From the NCBI GenBank assembly GCA_023266195.1, contig JAHFRP010000004.1:1-64000 (forward strand): a stretch of 64,000 bases of DNA. Direction: 5' to 3'. This document shows, piece by piece, positions 18,629 through 27,738 of the stretch. Origin of the DNA: Sulfuricella sp. (lineage in GTDB: Bacteria; Pseudomonadota; Gammaproteobacteria; Burkholderiales; Sulfuricellaceae). Within the stretch, counting starts at the first letter, position 1. Each line of letters begins with the position of its first letter. The notes under the pieces are model-generated. The model was not told where the DNA came from. It ran no database searches and saw only the letters and a list, made by a program, of their open reading frames with translations. A program made the translations under genes and the position numbers.

Positions 18629-19294
18629 ATGAATTTCCCCGACAACTTACTGCCCCTCGACTGGCTCTGGCCGGGATGGGGCCTGTTTGTCCTGGCTTTT
18701 TTCTGGGCCATCCGCACTGCGCCCTGGAAACGCCTCACGGACCCCAGCCAGATCAACGTCTGGCTCGGCGCGTGCGTCGCCCTGATGGCGCTGTGGAGCG
18801 TCAAGACCGGCATCAAGCCGGGGCTGAACTTTCACCTGCTCGGCGCGACGGCGATGACGCTGATGTTCGGGCCGCAGTTGGCCGTCATCGGCCTCGCCAT
18901 CGTCCTTGCCGCCGTCACCCTGGCCGGCATGAGCGGCTGGGAGGGGTTCGGCTGGAACGCCCTGTGCATGGATGTATTTCCGGTGGCGGTCAGCTACGGC
19001 ATCTACCTGCTGGCGGACCGCAAACTGCCCAACAACTTCTTCATCTACACCTTCCTCAACGCCTTTCTCGGCGGCGCCCTGTCGATGCTCGTCGCCGGCA
19101 TGGGCGCGACGCTGGTGCTGGAGATATCCGGCGTCTACCTGACCGCCTATCTCTACCACGACTACCTGCCCTACTTCATCCTGATGGCCTGGTCGGAAGC
19201 GGTCACCACCGGCATGGCGCTGACCCTGATGGTGGTTTACCGCCCCGACTGGGTCGGCACCTTCGACGACACGCGCTATATCCGGCACAAGTAG
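18629..19294 (+). CDS. Energy-coupling factor permease, CbiM-like, stand-alone
   Basis: This 221-residue membrane protein has about six hydrophobic helices. Signature stretches are GIKPGLNFHLLGATAMTLMF and GWNALCMDVFPVAVSYGIYL, typical of CbiM-like integral membrane proteins of ECF transporters for cobalt or nickel. The CbiN, CbiQ and CbiO partners are absent. Its stop TAG is shared with the first bases of a REP element (GTAGGTCGGG). It is divergent from the HAD gene. Substrate is unknown. Confidence 0.78.
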   Translation: MNFPDNLLPLDWLWPGWGLFVLAFFWAIRTAPWKRLTDPSQINVWLGACVALMALWSVKTGIKPGLNFHLLGATAMTLMFGPQLAVIGLAIVLAAVTLAGMSGWEGFGWNALCMDVFPVAVSYGIYLLADRKLPNNFFIYTFLNAFLGGALSMLVAGMGATLVLEISGVYLTAYLYHDYLPYFILMAWSEAVTTGMALTLMVVYRPDWVGTFDDTRYIRHK

Positions 19295-19355
19295 GTCGGG
19301 CAAGCCGCGCCTGGCGGTCTTATGAAATTTGTCGGGCACGGGGTGCCCGACCTAC
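19291..19355. repeat. REP pair, family A (GTAGGTCGGGCAC), copy 1
   Basis: GTAGGTCGGGCAAGCCGCGC opens the element and GTCGGGCACGGGGTGCCCGA CCTAC closes it. It separates the convergent CbiM-like and CysB-like genes. Confidence 0.85.
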
Positions 19356-19358
19356 CGC

Positions 19359-20276
19359 TCATTTCATCGCCGCATCCACCGTCGCGCGGTCGAGGTGGGG
19401 CGCGAACATTTCGATGAAATCGTAGACGTAGCCGCGCAGGTAGAAATTGCGCCGCAGGCCGATGCGCGTGGTGCTGGGCTCGAACAGGTGGGCGGCGTCG
19501 AGGGCGCGCAGGTTCCGGTCCTGTGCCGGATCGAACGCCATCTTGGCGATGATGCCGATGCCCAGCCCGAGCGCCACGTAGGTCTTGATCACGTCGGCGT
19601 CGATCGCCGTCAGCACCACATTGGGCACCGCGCCGGCGGCCTCGAACGCAGCATTGATGCGGGAGCGCCCGGTGAAGGCGAAATCGTAGGTGACGATGGG
19701 GTAGGCGGCGATGTCGGCGATGGTCGGCTTCTTGCGCCGCAGGATGGGATGCCCCGGCGGCGCGACGATGCAGCGGTTCCACTGGTAGCAGGGCAGCATC
19801 GCGAGGTCGTCGAACAGTTCGATCGCCTCGGTGGCGATGGCGATATCCGCCTCGCCCGACGCCACCTGCTGCGCGATCCAGGTCGGGTTGCCCTGGCGCA
19901 GGCCGAGGCGCACCTGCGGATAGCGCGCGGTGAATTGCCGGATCGCGTCGGGCAGGGCGTAGCGCGCCTGGGTGTGGGTGGTGGCGATGGTCAGGCTGCC
20001 GGCGGCCTGGTCGCCGAACTGCTGCGCCACCCGCTTCAGGTTGCCGGCGTCGAGCAGCATGCGCCGCGCCACCTTGATGATTTCCATGCCCGGCTCGGTC
20101 ACCCCGGTGAAACGCTTGCCCGCGCGCAGGAAAACCGCGACGCCGAGCTCAGCCTCGATCAGGGCGATCTGCTTGCTGATGCCGGGCTGCGAGGTATGCA
20201 ACGCCTGCGCCGCCTCGGTCACGTTGAGACCGCGCTCCGCCACTTCCACCAGGTAACGCAGCTGCTGTAGCTTCAT
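19359..20276 (-). CDS. CysB-type LysR family transcriptional regulator
   Basis: This 305-residue LysR protein begins MKLQQLRYLVEVAERGLNVT, with a helix-turn-helix around residues 18-37 (EAAQALHTSQPGISKQIALI). The effector domain keeps CysB/Cbl features: TTHTQARYALPDAI, VRLGLRQGNPTWIAQQVASGEADI and YDFAFTGRSRI. CysB proteins activate sulfur assimilation genes in response to acetylserine. The gene is divergent from the tandem-TusA gene across a 123-base AT-rich gap, which makes that gene its likely target. Confidence 0.92.
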   Translation of the reverse strand: MKLQQLRYLVEVAERGLNVTEAAQALHTSQPGISKQIALIEAELGVAVFLRAGKRFTGVTEPGMEIIKVARRMLLDAGNLKRVAQQFGDQAAGSLTIATTHTQARYALPDAIRQFTARYPQVRLGLRQGNPTWIAQQVASGEADIAIATEAIELFDDLAMLPCYQWNRCIVAPPGHPILRRKKPTIADIAAYPIVTYDFAFTGRSRINAAFEAAGAVPNVVLTAIDADVIKTYVALGLGIGIIAKMAFDPAQDRNLRALDAAHLFEPSTTRIGLRRNFYLRGYVYDFIEMFAPHLDRATVDAAMK

Positions 20277-20399
20277 ATTAATAACAAATAGGAATAATTA
20301 AGTAATTTAATATTCTTTTGCGAAATATGGCAACCTGAATATCATTGCGTTATCGCCCTGCCGGTGCAGGTGACAACAACCGTTGAACAGGAGACCATC
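20277..20399. promoter_or_regulatory. Divergent regulatory region between the CysB-like and tandem-TusA genes
   Basis: The 123-base gap is markedly AT-rich near the regulator start (AATAACAAATAGGAATAATT, then AAGTAATTTAATATTC). That fits the AT-rich sites bound by CysB and the dual promoters expected here. I cannot assign exact -35/-10 boxes. An AACAGGAGACC Shine-Dalgarno precedes the ATG at 20400. Confidence 0.5.
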
Positions 20400-20900
20400 A
20401 TGAACGCAGTCGCACACATCCAGAGAAGAGCACAACCCAACGTCACCCTCGACCTGAGCGGCCTGGCCTGCCCCGCCCCCCTGCTCGGCGCCAAGCGGGT
20501 GCTCAACGACCTCTCCGCCGGCGAAGTGCTGGCGCTGATTTCCGATTGCCCCGGCACCAAGGACGACCTGTTCGCCTGGGTGAAGCACACCGACCACGAA
20601 ATTCTGCGGACGACCAAGCTCGGCGTGAAACAGACCGAGTATTTCATCCGCAAAGGCAAGCGTCCGACCTACCATGCCAACGTGGTGCTGGAAATGCGCG
20701 GCGTGACCTGCCCCGGCCCCGTAATCGAGGCAAAAAGGATTGCCGCGGGGCTGAAATCGGGCGATATCATCAAGCTGGTCACCGACTGCCCCGCCGCGCG
20801 CGGCGAAATCGGCACCTGGAGCACGGTGACGGGAAACGAACTGCTGCACGTCGGCGAAGCCGATGCCGGGGTGTGGGAATTTTATATCCGGCGGCGCTGA
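20400..20900 (+). CDS. Tandem TusA-domain sulfur carrier protein
   Basis: This 166-residue cytoplasmic protein is built of two complete TusA domains. The first has LDLSGLACPAPLLGAKRVL (Cys24) and the second LEMRGVTCPGPVIEAKRIA (Cys104); each keeps the persulfide-carrying Cys-Pro-x-Pro motif and a later D-C-P stretch (ISDCPGTKDD, VTDCPAARGE). TusA domains relay sulfur for tRNA thiolation, molybdenum cofactor or, in sulfur oxidisers, dissimilatory sulfur trafficking to DsrE/DsrC. Single domains are usual; the duplication is uncommon. It is followed by a REP pair. Confidence 0.88.
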   Translation: MNAVAHIQRRAQPNVTLDLSGLACPAPLLGAKRVLNDLSAGEVLALISDCPGTKDDLFAWVKHTDHEILRTTKLGVKQTEYFIRKGKRPTYHANVVLEMRGVTCPGPVIEAKRIAAGLKSGDIIKLVTDCPAARGEIGTWSTVTGNELLHVGEADAGVWEFYIRRR

Positions 20901-20905
20901 GGAAT

Positions 20906-20980
20906 GTAGGTCGGGCACCCCGTGCCCGACAAATCCCGCCACCGTCCATCGAACCGTCGGGCACGGGGTGCCCGACCTAC
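20906..20980. repeat. REP pair, family A, copy 2
   Basis: GTAGGTCGGGCACCCCGTGC CCGAC and its inverse GTCGGGCACGGGGTGCCCGA CCTAC are separated by about 25 bases, just after the tandem-TusA stop codon. Confidence 0.9.
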
Positions 20981-21028
20981 CGGCTCTCTCAAAAAGGGAG
21001 AGAAGGCTGACGCAACCCGGTGCAACTT

Positions 21029-21226
21029 TCAGGAAAACAGCCGGCCGAGGTAGCCGACGAGGGAGTAGGTCGCCACCCACAGGCTGAAAGCCGCCACCGC
21101 GATCAGGATCGCCAGCACCGCGGCGAAAAGATACGGCTCCAAGGCGTTGAGTCCCCTTCTTTCGCTCTTGCGGTGTTCGGGCTCGTGGTGATGATGGCCG
21201 AATACTCCGGGCATTCTGATGTCCAT
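21029..21226 (-). CDS. Small single-span membrane protein with His-rich N-terminus
   Basis: This 65-residue protein has a soluble N-terminus with a histidine cluster (FGHHHHEPEH) and one membrane helix (YLFAAVLAILIAVAAFSLWV). It resembles small accessory subunits of membrane complexes, but no family is recognised. The strong TAAGGAGACA Shine-Dalgarno fixes the start at 21226 rather than 21247. The histidines could bind a metal, which is inference. Confidence 0.65.
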   Translation of the reverse strand: MDIRMPGVFGHHHHEPEHRKSERRGLNALEPYLFAAVLAILIAVAAFSLWVATYSLVGYLGRLFS

Positions 21227-21290
21227 GATTTGTCTCCTTACATTCATGCCTCAGCGGAATCGTGCTGATCATCCATAAGACAACAAAACA

Positions 21291-24200
21291 TCAGTGAAAA
21301 TCCCGCGACCGGGCAACCAGTCCGCCGAGCAGGTGGCTGTAGTCTTCCAGCCGGCCCGCCACCAGATGCACCACGTCGCCCTCCCGCTCCAGCACCCCCA
21401 CCACGCCCATCAGGCGCGCCCCCAGCAGCACGCGGCGCTGTTTTTCCGCCGGGGCGCGCCACACCACCACGTTGACCGTGCCGGTCTCATCCTCCAGGGT
21501 AACGAACACCGCCCCTCCGGCGGTGCCAGGGCGCTGGCGGCCGATCACCAGCCCCGCCGCCCGCGCCAGCTTGCCGTGCTCCAGGGTGCGCAGCTGCGCC
21601 GCGGTCTGCATCCGCATCCGGTCGAGCCGGCCGCGCAGCAGGGCGAGGGGATGGCGCTCCAAGGTGAGGCCCAGGCTGGCGTAGTCGGCGACGATATTCT
21701 CCCCTTCGGTCGGCGGCAACAGCGCCGGCAACTCTTCCTGCACCGGCGCGCCTTGCAGCAGCGGCGGCATGGCTTCGATGCCGGCCACCTGCCAGCGCGC
21801 CTGGCGGCGGTGGCCGGAGAGCGAAGCCAGCGCGCCGGCGGCGGCCAGGCTCTCCAGATCGCGCCGGTCGAGCGCGGCGCGGCGGGCGAGGTCTTCGGCG
21901 TTAACGAATGGCGCAATTTTGCGGGCCACTTCCAGGCGCTCGGCGCCTTGGCGGGAGAGCCCCTTGACCAGGCGCAGGCCGAGACGGAGGGCCGGGTAAA
22001 ACGGTTTTTTTCTAACCGCGTCCTCCGCGGTGAAAGATTTTTTAACTTCCACCATCTCCAGCCCGCAATCCCACCCGCTCGCCGTCACGTCCGCCGGCAG
22101 CACTTCCACGCCATGCCGCCGCGCGTCCTGAATCAGCTGCGCCGGGGCGTAGAACCCCATCGGCTGGCTGTTGAGCAGGGCGCAGGTGAAGGCCGCCGGC
22201 TCGTGGCGCTTGAGCCAGGCGGAGACGTAGACCAGAAGGGCGAAGCTGGCGGCGTGGGATTCGGGGAAGCCGTACTCGCCGAAGCCCTGGATCTGCTGGA
22301 AGACGCGGCGGGCGAATTCCTCCGGGTAGCCGCGCGCGGCCATGCCGTCGATCAGGCGGGATTCGAAATGCGCCAGCCCGCCCTTGCGTTTCCAGGCCGC
22401 CATGGAGCGGCGCAGCTGGTCCGCTTCGCCGGGCGTGAAACCGGCCGCCACCACCGCCAGCTGCATCACCTGTTCCTGGAAGATCGGCACCCCCAGGGTG
22501 CGTCCCAGCACCGCCTTGACTTCCTCGCCCGGATAATCCACCGGCTCCAGCCCCTGGCGGCGGCGCAGGTAGGGGTGCACCATGCCGCCCTGGATCGGGC
22601 CGGGGCGCACGATCGCCACCTCGATCACCAGGTCGTAGAAAGTGCGCGGCCGAAGCCGCGGCAGCATCGCCATCTGCGCCCGCGATTCGATCTGGAACAC
22701 GCCCATGGTGTCGGCGCGGGCGATCATCGCGTAGACCGCCGGATCCTCGGCGGGAATATCGGCCATGGCGAACGGCGCGCCGCGCCGCCGTCCGACCAGT
22801 TCCAGCGCGCGGCGAATGGCCGAGAGCATGCCCAGGGCAAGCACGTCCACCTTGAGCAGGCCGAGCGCGTCCAGGTCGTCCTTGTCCCACTGGATCACGG
22901 TACGGTCCCGCATCGCCGCGTTTTCGATCGGCACCAGGCGCGACAGCGGGCCGCGTGAGATGACGAAGCCGCCGACGTGCTGGGAAAGATGGCGCGGGAA
23001 GCCGATCAGGTCGTTGACCAGGGCCGTCAGCCGCGCCAGCATCGGGTTTTCCGGATCGAAGCCGGCCTCCCGCAGGCGCTCCGGCAGCACCTGGCGCCCG
23101 TCCCACCAGGAATTCGACTTGGCCAGCCGCTCCACCTGCTCCGGGTCGAACCCCAGCGCCTTGCCCACGTCGCGCAGGGCGCTCTTCGGGCGGTAGGTGA
23201 TCACGGCGGCGGCCAGCGCGGCCCGCTCCCGCCCGTACTTGGCGTAGATGTACTGGATCACCTCCTCGCGCCGGTCGTGCTCGAAATCCACGTCGATATC
23301 CGGCGGCTCGCCCCGCTCTTTCGAGATGAAGCGCTCGAACAGCAGGTTGCCCCGCGCCGGATCCACCTCGGTCACGCCGAGGCAATAGCACACCGCCGAA
23401 TTGGCCGCCGAACCGCGGCCCTGGCACAGGATGCCGCGGCTCCTGGCGAAGCGCACGATGTCGTGGACGGTGAGAAAATAAGGCTCGTAGCCGAGCTCGG
23501 CGACCAGCGCCAGCTCATGCTCCACCTGGGCGCTCACGGTTTCCGGCACGCCTTGCGGCCAGCGCGTCCCCATTCCGTCTTCGGTCAGGCGGCGCAGATG
23601 GCCGGCCGGCGTTTCGCCCGCCGGCACCAGCTCCTCGGGGTACTCGTAGCGCAGGCAGTCCAGACTGAAATCGCAGCGGGCGGCGATGCGTAGGGTTTCC
23701 GCCAGCAATTCGGCCGGATAGATGCGGGCGAGCCGCTCGCGCGGCCGCAGGTGGCGCTCGCCGTTGGGGTAAAGGGCGTGGCCCGTCCGCTGCACCGGGA
23801 GACCGGAGCGGATGGCGGTGAGCGTGTCCTGCAGCGCGCGCCGGCCGCGCCGGTGCATGTGCACGTCCCCCGCCGCCGCCAGCGGCAGGCCGGCTTCCGC
23901 GCCCAGCCGCTGCAATGCGGCCAGCCGCCCGCGGTCGTCGGCGCCGCCGAGCAATTCCACCGCCAGCCAGGCGCGGCCGGGAAAGTTTTCCACCAGCCAG
24001 CGCGCGGGCGCAGGCTCCGCCGCCTCGTCCGGCAAAAGCAGCGCCAGGCAACCCGCCGGCCCCGGCTCCAGATCGCGCAGTTCGATGCGGTAGCTGCCTT
24101 TGGACGCCGCCCGCCGCGCCGCGGTGATCAACTGGGAAAGGTTGCCGTAGCCCTCCCGGTCGGCGGCGAGCAACACCAGGCGCGGCCCGTCTTCCAGCCG

Positions 24201-24470
24201 GAATTCGGCGCCGACGATGAGCTCGATGCCGTGTTCCTTCGCCGCGACGTGGGCGCGCACTATCCCCGCCAGCGAGCATTCGTCGGTGACGGCGATGGCG
24301 GTATAGCCCAATGCAGCAGCCTGCGCCGCCAGCTCCTCGGGATGGGAAGCGCCGCGCAGGAAGGTGAAATTGCTGATGCAGTGGAGCTCGGCGCAGGCGG
24401 GAACCGTCGAGCCGCAATCGCTCCCCCCTTTGGAAAAGGGGGGCTGGGGGGGATTTGCCGATGTTTGCAT
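21291..24470 (-). CDS. dnaE2: Error-prone DNA polymerase (DnaE2/ImuC)
   Basis: This C-family polymerase of about 1059 residues is used in SOS mutagenesis and translesion synthesis with ImuA and ImuB. It has a PHP domain ([20 protein letters not shown] near residue 24), the polymerase site [20 protein letters not shown] with the catalytic aspartates, [19 protein letters not shown], and a C-terminal OB-fold region ([20 protein letters not shown]). The start is uncertain. The ATG at 24470 lacks a good Shine-Dalgarno, and the first residues ([12 protein letters not shown]) are encoded by a REP element rather than by family sequence. Confidence 0.93.
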   Translation of the reverse strand: MQTSANPPQPPFSKGGSDCGSTVPACAELHCISNFTFLRGASHPEELAAQAAALGYTAIAVTDECSLAGIVRAHVAAKEHGIELIVGAEFRLEDGPRLVLLAADREGYGNLSQLITAARRAASKGSYRIELRDLEPGPAGCLALLLPDEAAEPAPARWLVENFPGRAWLAVELLGGADDRGRLAALQRLGAEAGLPLAAAGDVHMHRRGRRALQDTLTAIRSGLPVQRTGHALYPNGERHLRPRERLARIYPAELLAETLRIAARCDFSLDCLRYEYPEELVPAGETPAGHLRRLTEDGMGTRWPQGVPETVSAQVEHELALVAELGYEPYFLTVHDIVRFARSRGILCQGRGSAANSAVCYCLGVTEVDPARGNLLFERFISKERGEPPDIDVDFEHDRREEVIQYIYAKYGRERAALAAAVITYRPKSALRDVGKALGFDPEQVERLAKSNSWWDGRQVLPERLREAGFDPENPMLARLTALVNDLIGFPRHLSQHVGGFVISRGPLSRLVPIENAAMRDRTVIQWDKDDLDALGLLKVDVLALGMLSAIRRALELVGRRRGAPFAMADIPAEDPAVYAMIARADTMGVFQIESRAQMAMLPRLRPRTFYDLVIEVAIVRPGPIQGGMVHPYLRRRQGLEPVDYPGEEVKAVLGRTLGVPIFQEQVMQLAVVAAGFTPGEADQLRRSMAAWKRKGGLAHFESRLIDGMAARGYPEEFARRVFQQIQGFGEYGFPESHAASFALLVYVSAWLKRHEPAAFTCALLNSQPMGFYAPAQLIQDARRHGVEVLPADVTASGWDCGLEMVEVKKSFTAEDAVRKKPFYPALRLGLRLVKGLSRQGAERLEVARKIAPFVNAEDLARRAALDRRDLESLAAAGALASLSGHRRQARWQVAGIEAMPPLLQGAPVQEELPALLPPTEGENIVADYASLGLTLERHPLALLRGRLDRMRMQTAAQLRTLEHGKLARAAGLVIGRQRPGTAGGAVFVTLEDETGTVNVVVWRAPAEKQRRVLLGARLMGVVGVLEREGDVVHLVAGRLEDYSHLLGGLVARSRDFH
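24421..24458. repeat. Family D repeat inside the dnaE2 N-terminus
   Basis: CCCCCCTTTGGAAAAGGGGG followed by GCTGGGGGGGATTT matches the repeats at 35915-36015 and 39448-39549. It is translated as [11 protein letters not shown] at the start of DnaE2. Confidence 0.8.
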
Positions 24471-24479
24471 GTAACTTGT

Positions 24480-24556
24480 GTAGGTCGGTTCAAGCGCAGC
24501 GGAACCGACGATTTCGCTCGCGGCATGTCGGTTCCGCTGCGCTTGAACCGACCTAC
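24480..24556. repeat. Palindromic repeat pair, family G (GGTCGGTTCAAGCGCAGCGG)
   Basis: GTAGGTCGGTTCAAGCGCAG CGGAACCGAC and its inverse GTCGGTTCCGCTGCGCTTGA ACCGACCTAC are separated by about 17 bases. It lies in the imuB-dnaE2 gap; I see no other copy in the window. Confidence 0.85.
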
Positions 24557-24570
24557 CAACTACGAACGGC

Positions 24571-24629
24571 TGTAGGTGCGAATTCATTCGCACGGCCCGA
24601 TCGGTTGTGCGAATGAATTCGCACCTACA
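24571..24629. repeat. Palindromic repeat pair, family F
   Basis: TGTAGGTGCGAATTCATTCG CAC and its inverse GTGCGAATGAATTCGCACCT ACA flank a short spacer. It ends eight bases before the imuB stop codon side of the gap. A half copy lies at 17849. Confidence 0.85.
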
Positions 24630-24636
24630 TCCAGAC

Positions 24637-26037
24637 TCACGCAAAAAGCCCATGCAGGAACCATTTCCGCTCGCCCCGCAGCTCCCGGAATATCCACAGC
24701 CGCGCCCCCTGTGAATCCTCGGCGACGAAGTAGTCGCGCGCCGCGTCCCGCCCGTCCCACCAGCCGCTTTCGATGCGCTCGGGTCCGGCGCGCAGAACAA
24801 ACCCATCCAGCGCACCCATAGGCTCGGGCGCATCCAGCAGCCACAAGGGGCGCGGCCCGGAAACGGGTGCGGGCGCTTTCTCGCCGGGCTCGGCGTAGCG
24901 CCAGGCCAGCTCGGGCCGATGCTCGGCGACGGCGCACAGGCCGCGCACCGCCGCCGCTCCCAGCCGCGCCTGCAAGCGCTCCACCAGCGCGGCCCGCTCC
25001 TCCGACTCCTGCGCTGCATCCGGAAACAGGGAAAAATTTCGACCATCCAGCGGCCGGATGTCGTCGGCGGCAAGCGCCACCGCCTCCACCGCCGCCGGCA
25101 GCGCCAACTGCCCCAGCCGTTCCCGCAGCAGCGCCAGCCAGTGGCGGGCATCGCGGCCGGGCGCGGCGAGGCCGAGCGCCACGGCGGTGGCGGGCTGCTT
25201 GCGGTGGAGCAGGGTCAAATTCAGCCGCTGCACCCCGCCGCCGCGCCCGATCAGATAACCCTCCAGCTCCAGCAGCAGGCGCCGGGTGGCGAACAGCAGC
25301 GCTTCCGTCTCCCACACTTCGGCGGGCAGCTCCAGCCGGGCCTCGAAGCTGGCCGGCGGGACGAAAGGCGGGCGCAGGTCGGGGCTGTGCCCCAGCGCCC
25401 GGTCGAGCCGATCCAGCAGCGCCGGGCCGAAGCGGCGGTTGAGCCCGGCGCGCGGCAGGTTCAGGCAGTCGCCGAGCGAAACGGCGCCGATGCCGTGCAG
25501 CGCCGCAACGGCTGCCGGCTCAAGCCCCAGCAGCGCAAGGGGAAGGGGTTTCAGCCGCTGGGCCAGCTGTTCCATCTCGCCGATCCGCTCCTCCAGGCCG
25601 GCATGGGCCAGCAGCCAGGCACCCAGCGGCGTCGGCGCCGCCGCCAGGAAGCCCCGGTAGCCCAGCCCGGCGACACCATCCCGCACCCGTCCGGCAAGCT
25701 TTTCCAGCCCACCGAACAGCCGCAGGCAGCCGCCCACCTCCAGCAGCAGGCCGTGCGGCGCAACCAGGCTGACGACCGGCGTGAACTGCCCAGCCCAGGC
25801 GCCAAGCCGCGACAGCGCGGCGGCTTCCACGGCCTCGTCGCGGCGGCGGACGCGCAACTGCGGCACCAGGGCCGATGCGGCGGATATCGACATGCCCGGC
25901 CTGACCCCCGCCGCATCCGCTTCCCGGTTGCAGCCCAGCACCAGCCGCCCCTCCGCGACCGCCAGCGGCTCAGGCGAGCCACCCTGGGGAAAGATTTCCA
26001 GGGGCAGAAGGGGAAAATACAGGCCTAGCCAAAGCAT
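24637..26037 (-). CDS. imuB: ImuB, inactive Y-family polymerase-like protein
   Basis: This 466-residue protein begins [20 protein letters not shown] and follows the Y-family fold, with a thumb-like helix-hairpin-helix around [20 protein letters not shown]. The acidic catalytic residues of active Y polymerases are not evident, as is usual for ImuB. A segment GQLALPA could be the beta-clamp binding motif. ImuB bridges the clamp, ImuA and DnaE2 in damage-induced mutagenesis. The ATG at 26037 is the natural start. Confidence 0.92.
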   Translation of the reverse strand: MLWLGLYFPLLPLEIFPQGGSPEPLAVAEGRLVLGCNREADAAGVRPGMSISAASALVPQLRVRRRDEAVEAAALSRLGAWAGQFTPVVSLVAPHGLLLEVGGCLRLFGGLEKLAGRVRDGVAGLGYRGFLAAAPTPLGAWLLAHAGLEERIGEMEQLAQRLKPLPLALLGLEPAAVAALHGIGAVSLGDCLNLPRAGLNRRFGPALLDRLDRALGHSPDLRPPFVPPASFEARLELPAEVWETEALLFATRRLLLELEGYLIGRGGGVQRLNLTLLHRKQPATAVALGLAAPGRDARHWLALLRERLGQLALPAAVEAVALAADDIRPLDGRNFSLFPDAAQESEERAALVERLQARLGAAAVRGLCAVAEHRPELAWRYAEPGEKAPAPVSGPRPLWLLDAPEPMGALDGFVLRAGPERIESGWWDGRDAARDYFVAEDSQGARLWIFRELRGERKWFLHGLFA

Positions 26038-26066
26038 GACGATTGAACCTAAAAAACCGAGTCACT

Positions 26067-26096
26067 AACCGCGAAGGCGCGAAGGCGCTAAGAAAA
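26067..26096. repeat. GCGAAGGCGC repeat (family I), imuA-imuB gap
   Basis: ACCGCGAAGGCGCGAAGGCG CTAAGAAA is the inverse of the element at 26274-26310 that encodes the imuA C-terminus. Confidence 0.7.
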
Positions 26097-26124
26097 CAAC
26101 ATCTGCCTGATTAACCGCAATCTC

Positions 26125-26181
26125 GTAGGAGCGGCCTCCTGGCCGCGAATATCGAAATCGCGGCCAGGAGGCCGCTCCTAC
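26125..26181. repeat. REP pair, family B (GTAGGAGCGGCCTCC), copy 1
   Basis: GTAGGAGCGGCCTCCTGGCC GCGA and its inverse TCGCGGCCAGGAGGCCGCTC CTAC. Other copies are at 32457-32513 and 40811-40875. Confidence 0.9.
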
Positions 26182-26189
26182 GCCAACGC

Positions 26190-26936
26190 TTAGACGCCAT
26201 CCATCCCCCGGCTGAGGCTGGACTCATCAGGACAGTAACAATTGGAAAACTTATCGCTCATCCCTGACAACCTCGCTTTCTTTGCGCCTTCGCGCCTTTG
26301 CGGTTCAACCGCTTCTTGCGGATCGAAATCCAGCCACACCGGCGCCGCCACCGCACCGCCGCGACGCTTCAGGATGCGCACGGCGAGGCCGCGCGGGGCA
26401 CGCTCCAGTTGAAGGCGCAGCGCCGCCGGCGAGGAACGGTCGGCATCGCGGGAGGAGCCGAACAGCAGACCGCATGCCCCACCCGATTCCGCCGCCAGTT
26501 GCAGGCGGCGCAGGGCGCGCTCGTCGGTTTTGGGAAACCACGCCAGCACCGCCGCGCAGGCGCCGGAGCGCAGCGCCTGCTCCGCCGCCCAGCGGGCATC
26601 CGCGATGGCGGCGGGATCGAGCAGCAGCAGCCGCGACAACTCCACCCCTCCCCGAGCCAGCGCGGGCGCATAGGGCAGGTGCGGCGGCGACACCCAGGCG
26701 AGCCAGCGCGCTTCCTTGCTCAGGCGGGCGAGCAGGGGCAGCACCAGCCGCAGTTCGCCGATTCCTTCCCGTTCCACCAGGATTTCCGTCAGCGCCCCCA
26801 CCGGCCAGCCTCCGCCGGGAAACAGGTCGTCCAGCATGGCGAAGCCGGTGGATACGCCCGCCGAGGCCGCATGGCTGTGCTCGCCGCCGCGCCAGATGGC
26901 GGGGTGTTGCAGCAAGGCATTCAAGGCTGGCTTCAT
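26190..26936 (-). CDS. imuA: ImuA, SulA/RecA-like mutasome protein
   Basis: This 248-residue RecA-fold protein keeps HPAIWRGGE, GFAMLDDLFPGGGWPVGALT (degenerate P-loop region) and SLLLLDPAAIADARWAAEQALRSG-like helices. ImuA recruits ImuB and DnaE2 and is induced by DNA damage. The last ~35 residues (PQRREGAKKARLSG onward) do not look like the family; PQRREGAKKAR is the translation of a GC-rich repeat (family I), so the native end was probably replaced. The ATG at 26936 is preferred; the track's earlier codon is TTG. Confidence 0.88.
   Translation of the reverse strand: MKPALNALLQHPAIWRGGEHSHAASAGVSTGFAMLDDLFPGGGWPVGALTEILVEREGIGELRLVLPLLARLSKEARWLAWVSPPHLPYAPALARGGVELSRLLLLDPAAIADARWAAEQALRSGACAAVLAWFPKTDERALRRLQLAAESGGACGLLFGSSRDADRSSPAALRLQLERAPRGLAVRILKRRGGAVAAPVWLDFDPQEAVEPQRREGAKKARLSGMSDKFSNCYCPDESSLSRGMDGV
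26274..26310. repeat. Family I repeat inside the imuA 3' end
   Basis: CTTTGCGCCTTCGCGCCTTT GCGGTTCAACC is read on the minus strand as EPQRREGAKKA in ImuA. It is the inverse of 26067-26096. Confidence 0.7.
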
Positions 26937-27021
26937 ATCCAAAATCTCAATTCGTTTACCGCAAAGGGCACAAAGGAATGCAAAGAAAATTCGATCTGGA
27001 ATACCGTCATGTAAGCCAATC

Positions 27022-27128
27022 GAACGCGGAGGACGCGGAGGAATTCAAAGGCTTGCCTTCCATTACGGCAAAAGTCCATCAGCACCTGCTTTTCCGTTTT
27101 TCCTCTGCGTCCTCGGCGGTTTCAGCCG
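27022..27128. repeat. Inverted repeat pair in the lexA-imuA gap
   Basis: GAACGCGGAGGACGCGGAGG AATTC and, about 65 bases on, CCTCTGCGTCCTCGGCGGTT form an imperfect inverted pair filling most of the 199-base lexA-imuA gap. It resembles the CACAGAG pair at 60535-60667. Confidence 0.65.
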
Positions 27129-27135
27129 TTTTCAC

Positions 27136-27738
27136 TCACAGCGCGTTCCCATTGCGGATAACTCCCACCCCCAAGCCCTCGATCACCAATGGCTCGCGCC
27201 GCAGATCGACCAGGATCGGCTCGAAATCGGGATTCTCCGGCAGCAGCCGCACCCGGTCCCCGCTGCGCTGGAAACGCTTGACGGTTACCTCGTCCGCCAG
27301 CCGCACCACCACGACCTGACCATTGCGGGCTTCGGAAGTGCGGTGCACGGCGAGCAGGTCGCCGTCGAGAATGCCGGCGTCGCGCATGCTCAGCCCCTGC
27401 ACCCGCAGCAGGTAATCGGCGCGCGGGCTGAACAGAAGCGGATCGAGCTGGTAACGGGATTCGACGTGCTCCGCCGCCAGGATCGGGCTGCCCGCCGCCA
27501 CCCGCCCCACCAGCGGCAGACCGCCGGCCTCCTTCAGCCGGATGCCGCGCGAAGCCCCCGCCTGCATTTCGATCGCGCCCTTGCGCGCCAGCGCGCGCAG
27601 ATGCTCCTCCGCCGCGTTGGGGGAGCGAAACCCCATAGCCTGGGCGATCTCGGCCCGCGTCGGCGGAAAGCCGGTCGCCTCGCCGTATTCACGGATCAGT
27701 TGCAGAATCTGCGCCTGGCGCGGGGTGAGCGGGTCCAT
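27136..27738 (-). CDS. lexA: LexA repressor
   Basis: This 200-residue SOS repressor begins [21 protein letters not shown] winged helix is at residues 1-65, the self-cleavage bond Ala82-Gly83 lies in [10 protein letters not shown], and the catalytic Ser117 ([15 protein letters not shown]) and Lys154 (EVTVKRF) are present. It represses SOS genes until RecA filaments trigger cleavage. It leads the imuA-imuB-dnaE2 operon and has its own operator 50 bases upstream. The longer ORF start (27960) runs across that operator, so the ATG at 27738 is right. Confidence 0.96.
   Translation of the reverse strand: MDPLTPRQAQILQLIREYGEATGFPPTRAEIAQAMGFRSPNAAEEHLRALARKGAIEMQAGASRGIRLKEAGGLPLVGRVAAGSPILAAEHVESRYQLDPLLFSPRADYLLRVQGLSMRDAGILDGDLLAVHRTSEARNGQVVVVRLADEVTVKRFQRSGDRVRLLPENPDFEPILVDLRREPLVIEGLGVGVIRNGNAL

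Noticed and set aside
24471-25151. N-terminal extension of DnaE2 to 1286 residues as in the ORF track.
   Set aside because: The extension is out of frame over imuB and continues through two palindromic repeats; family similarity begins only near CAELHC.
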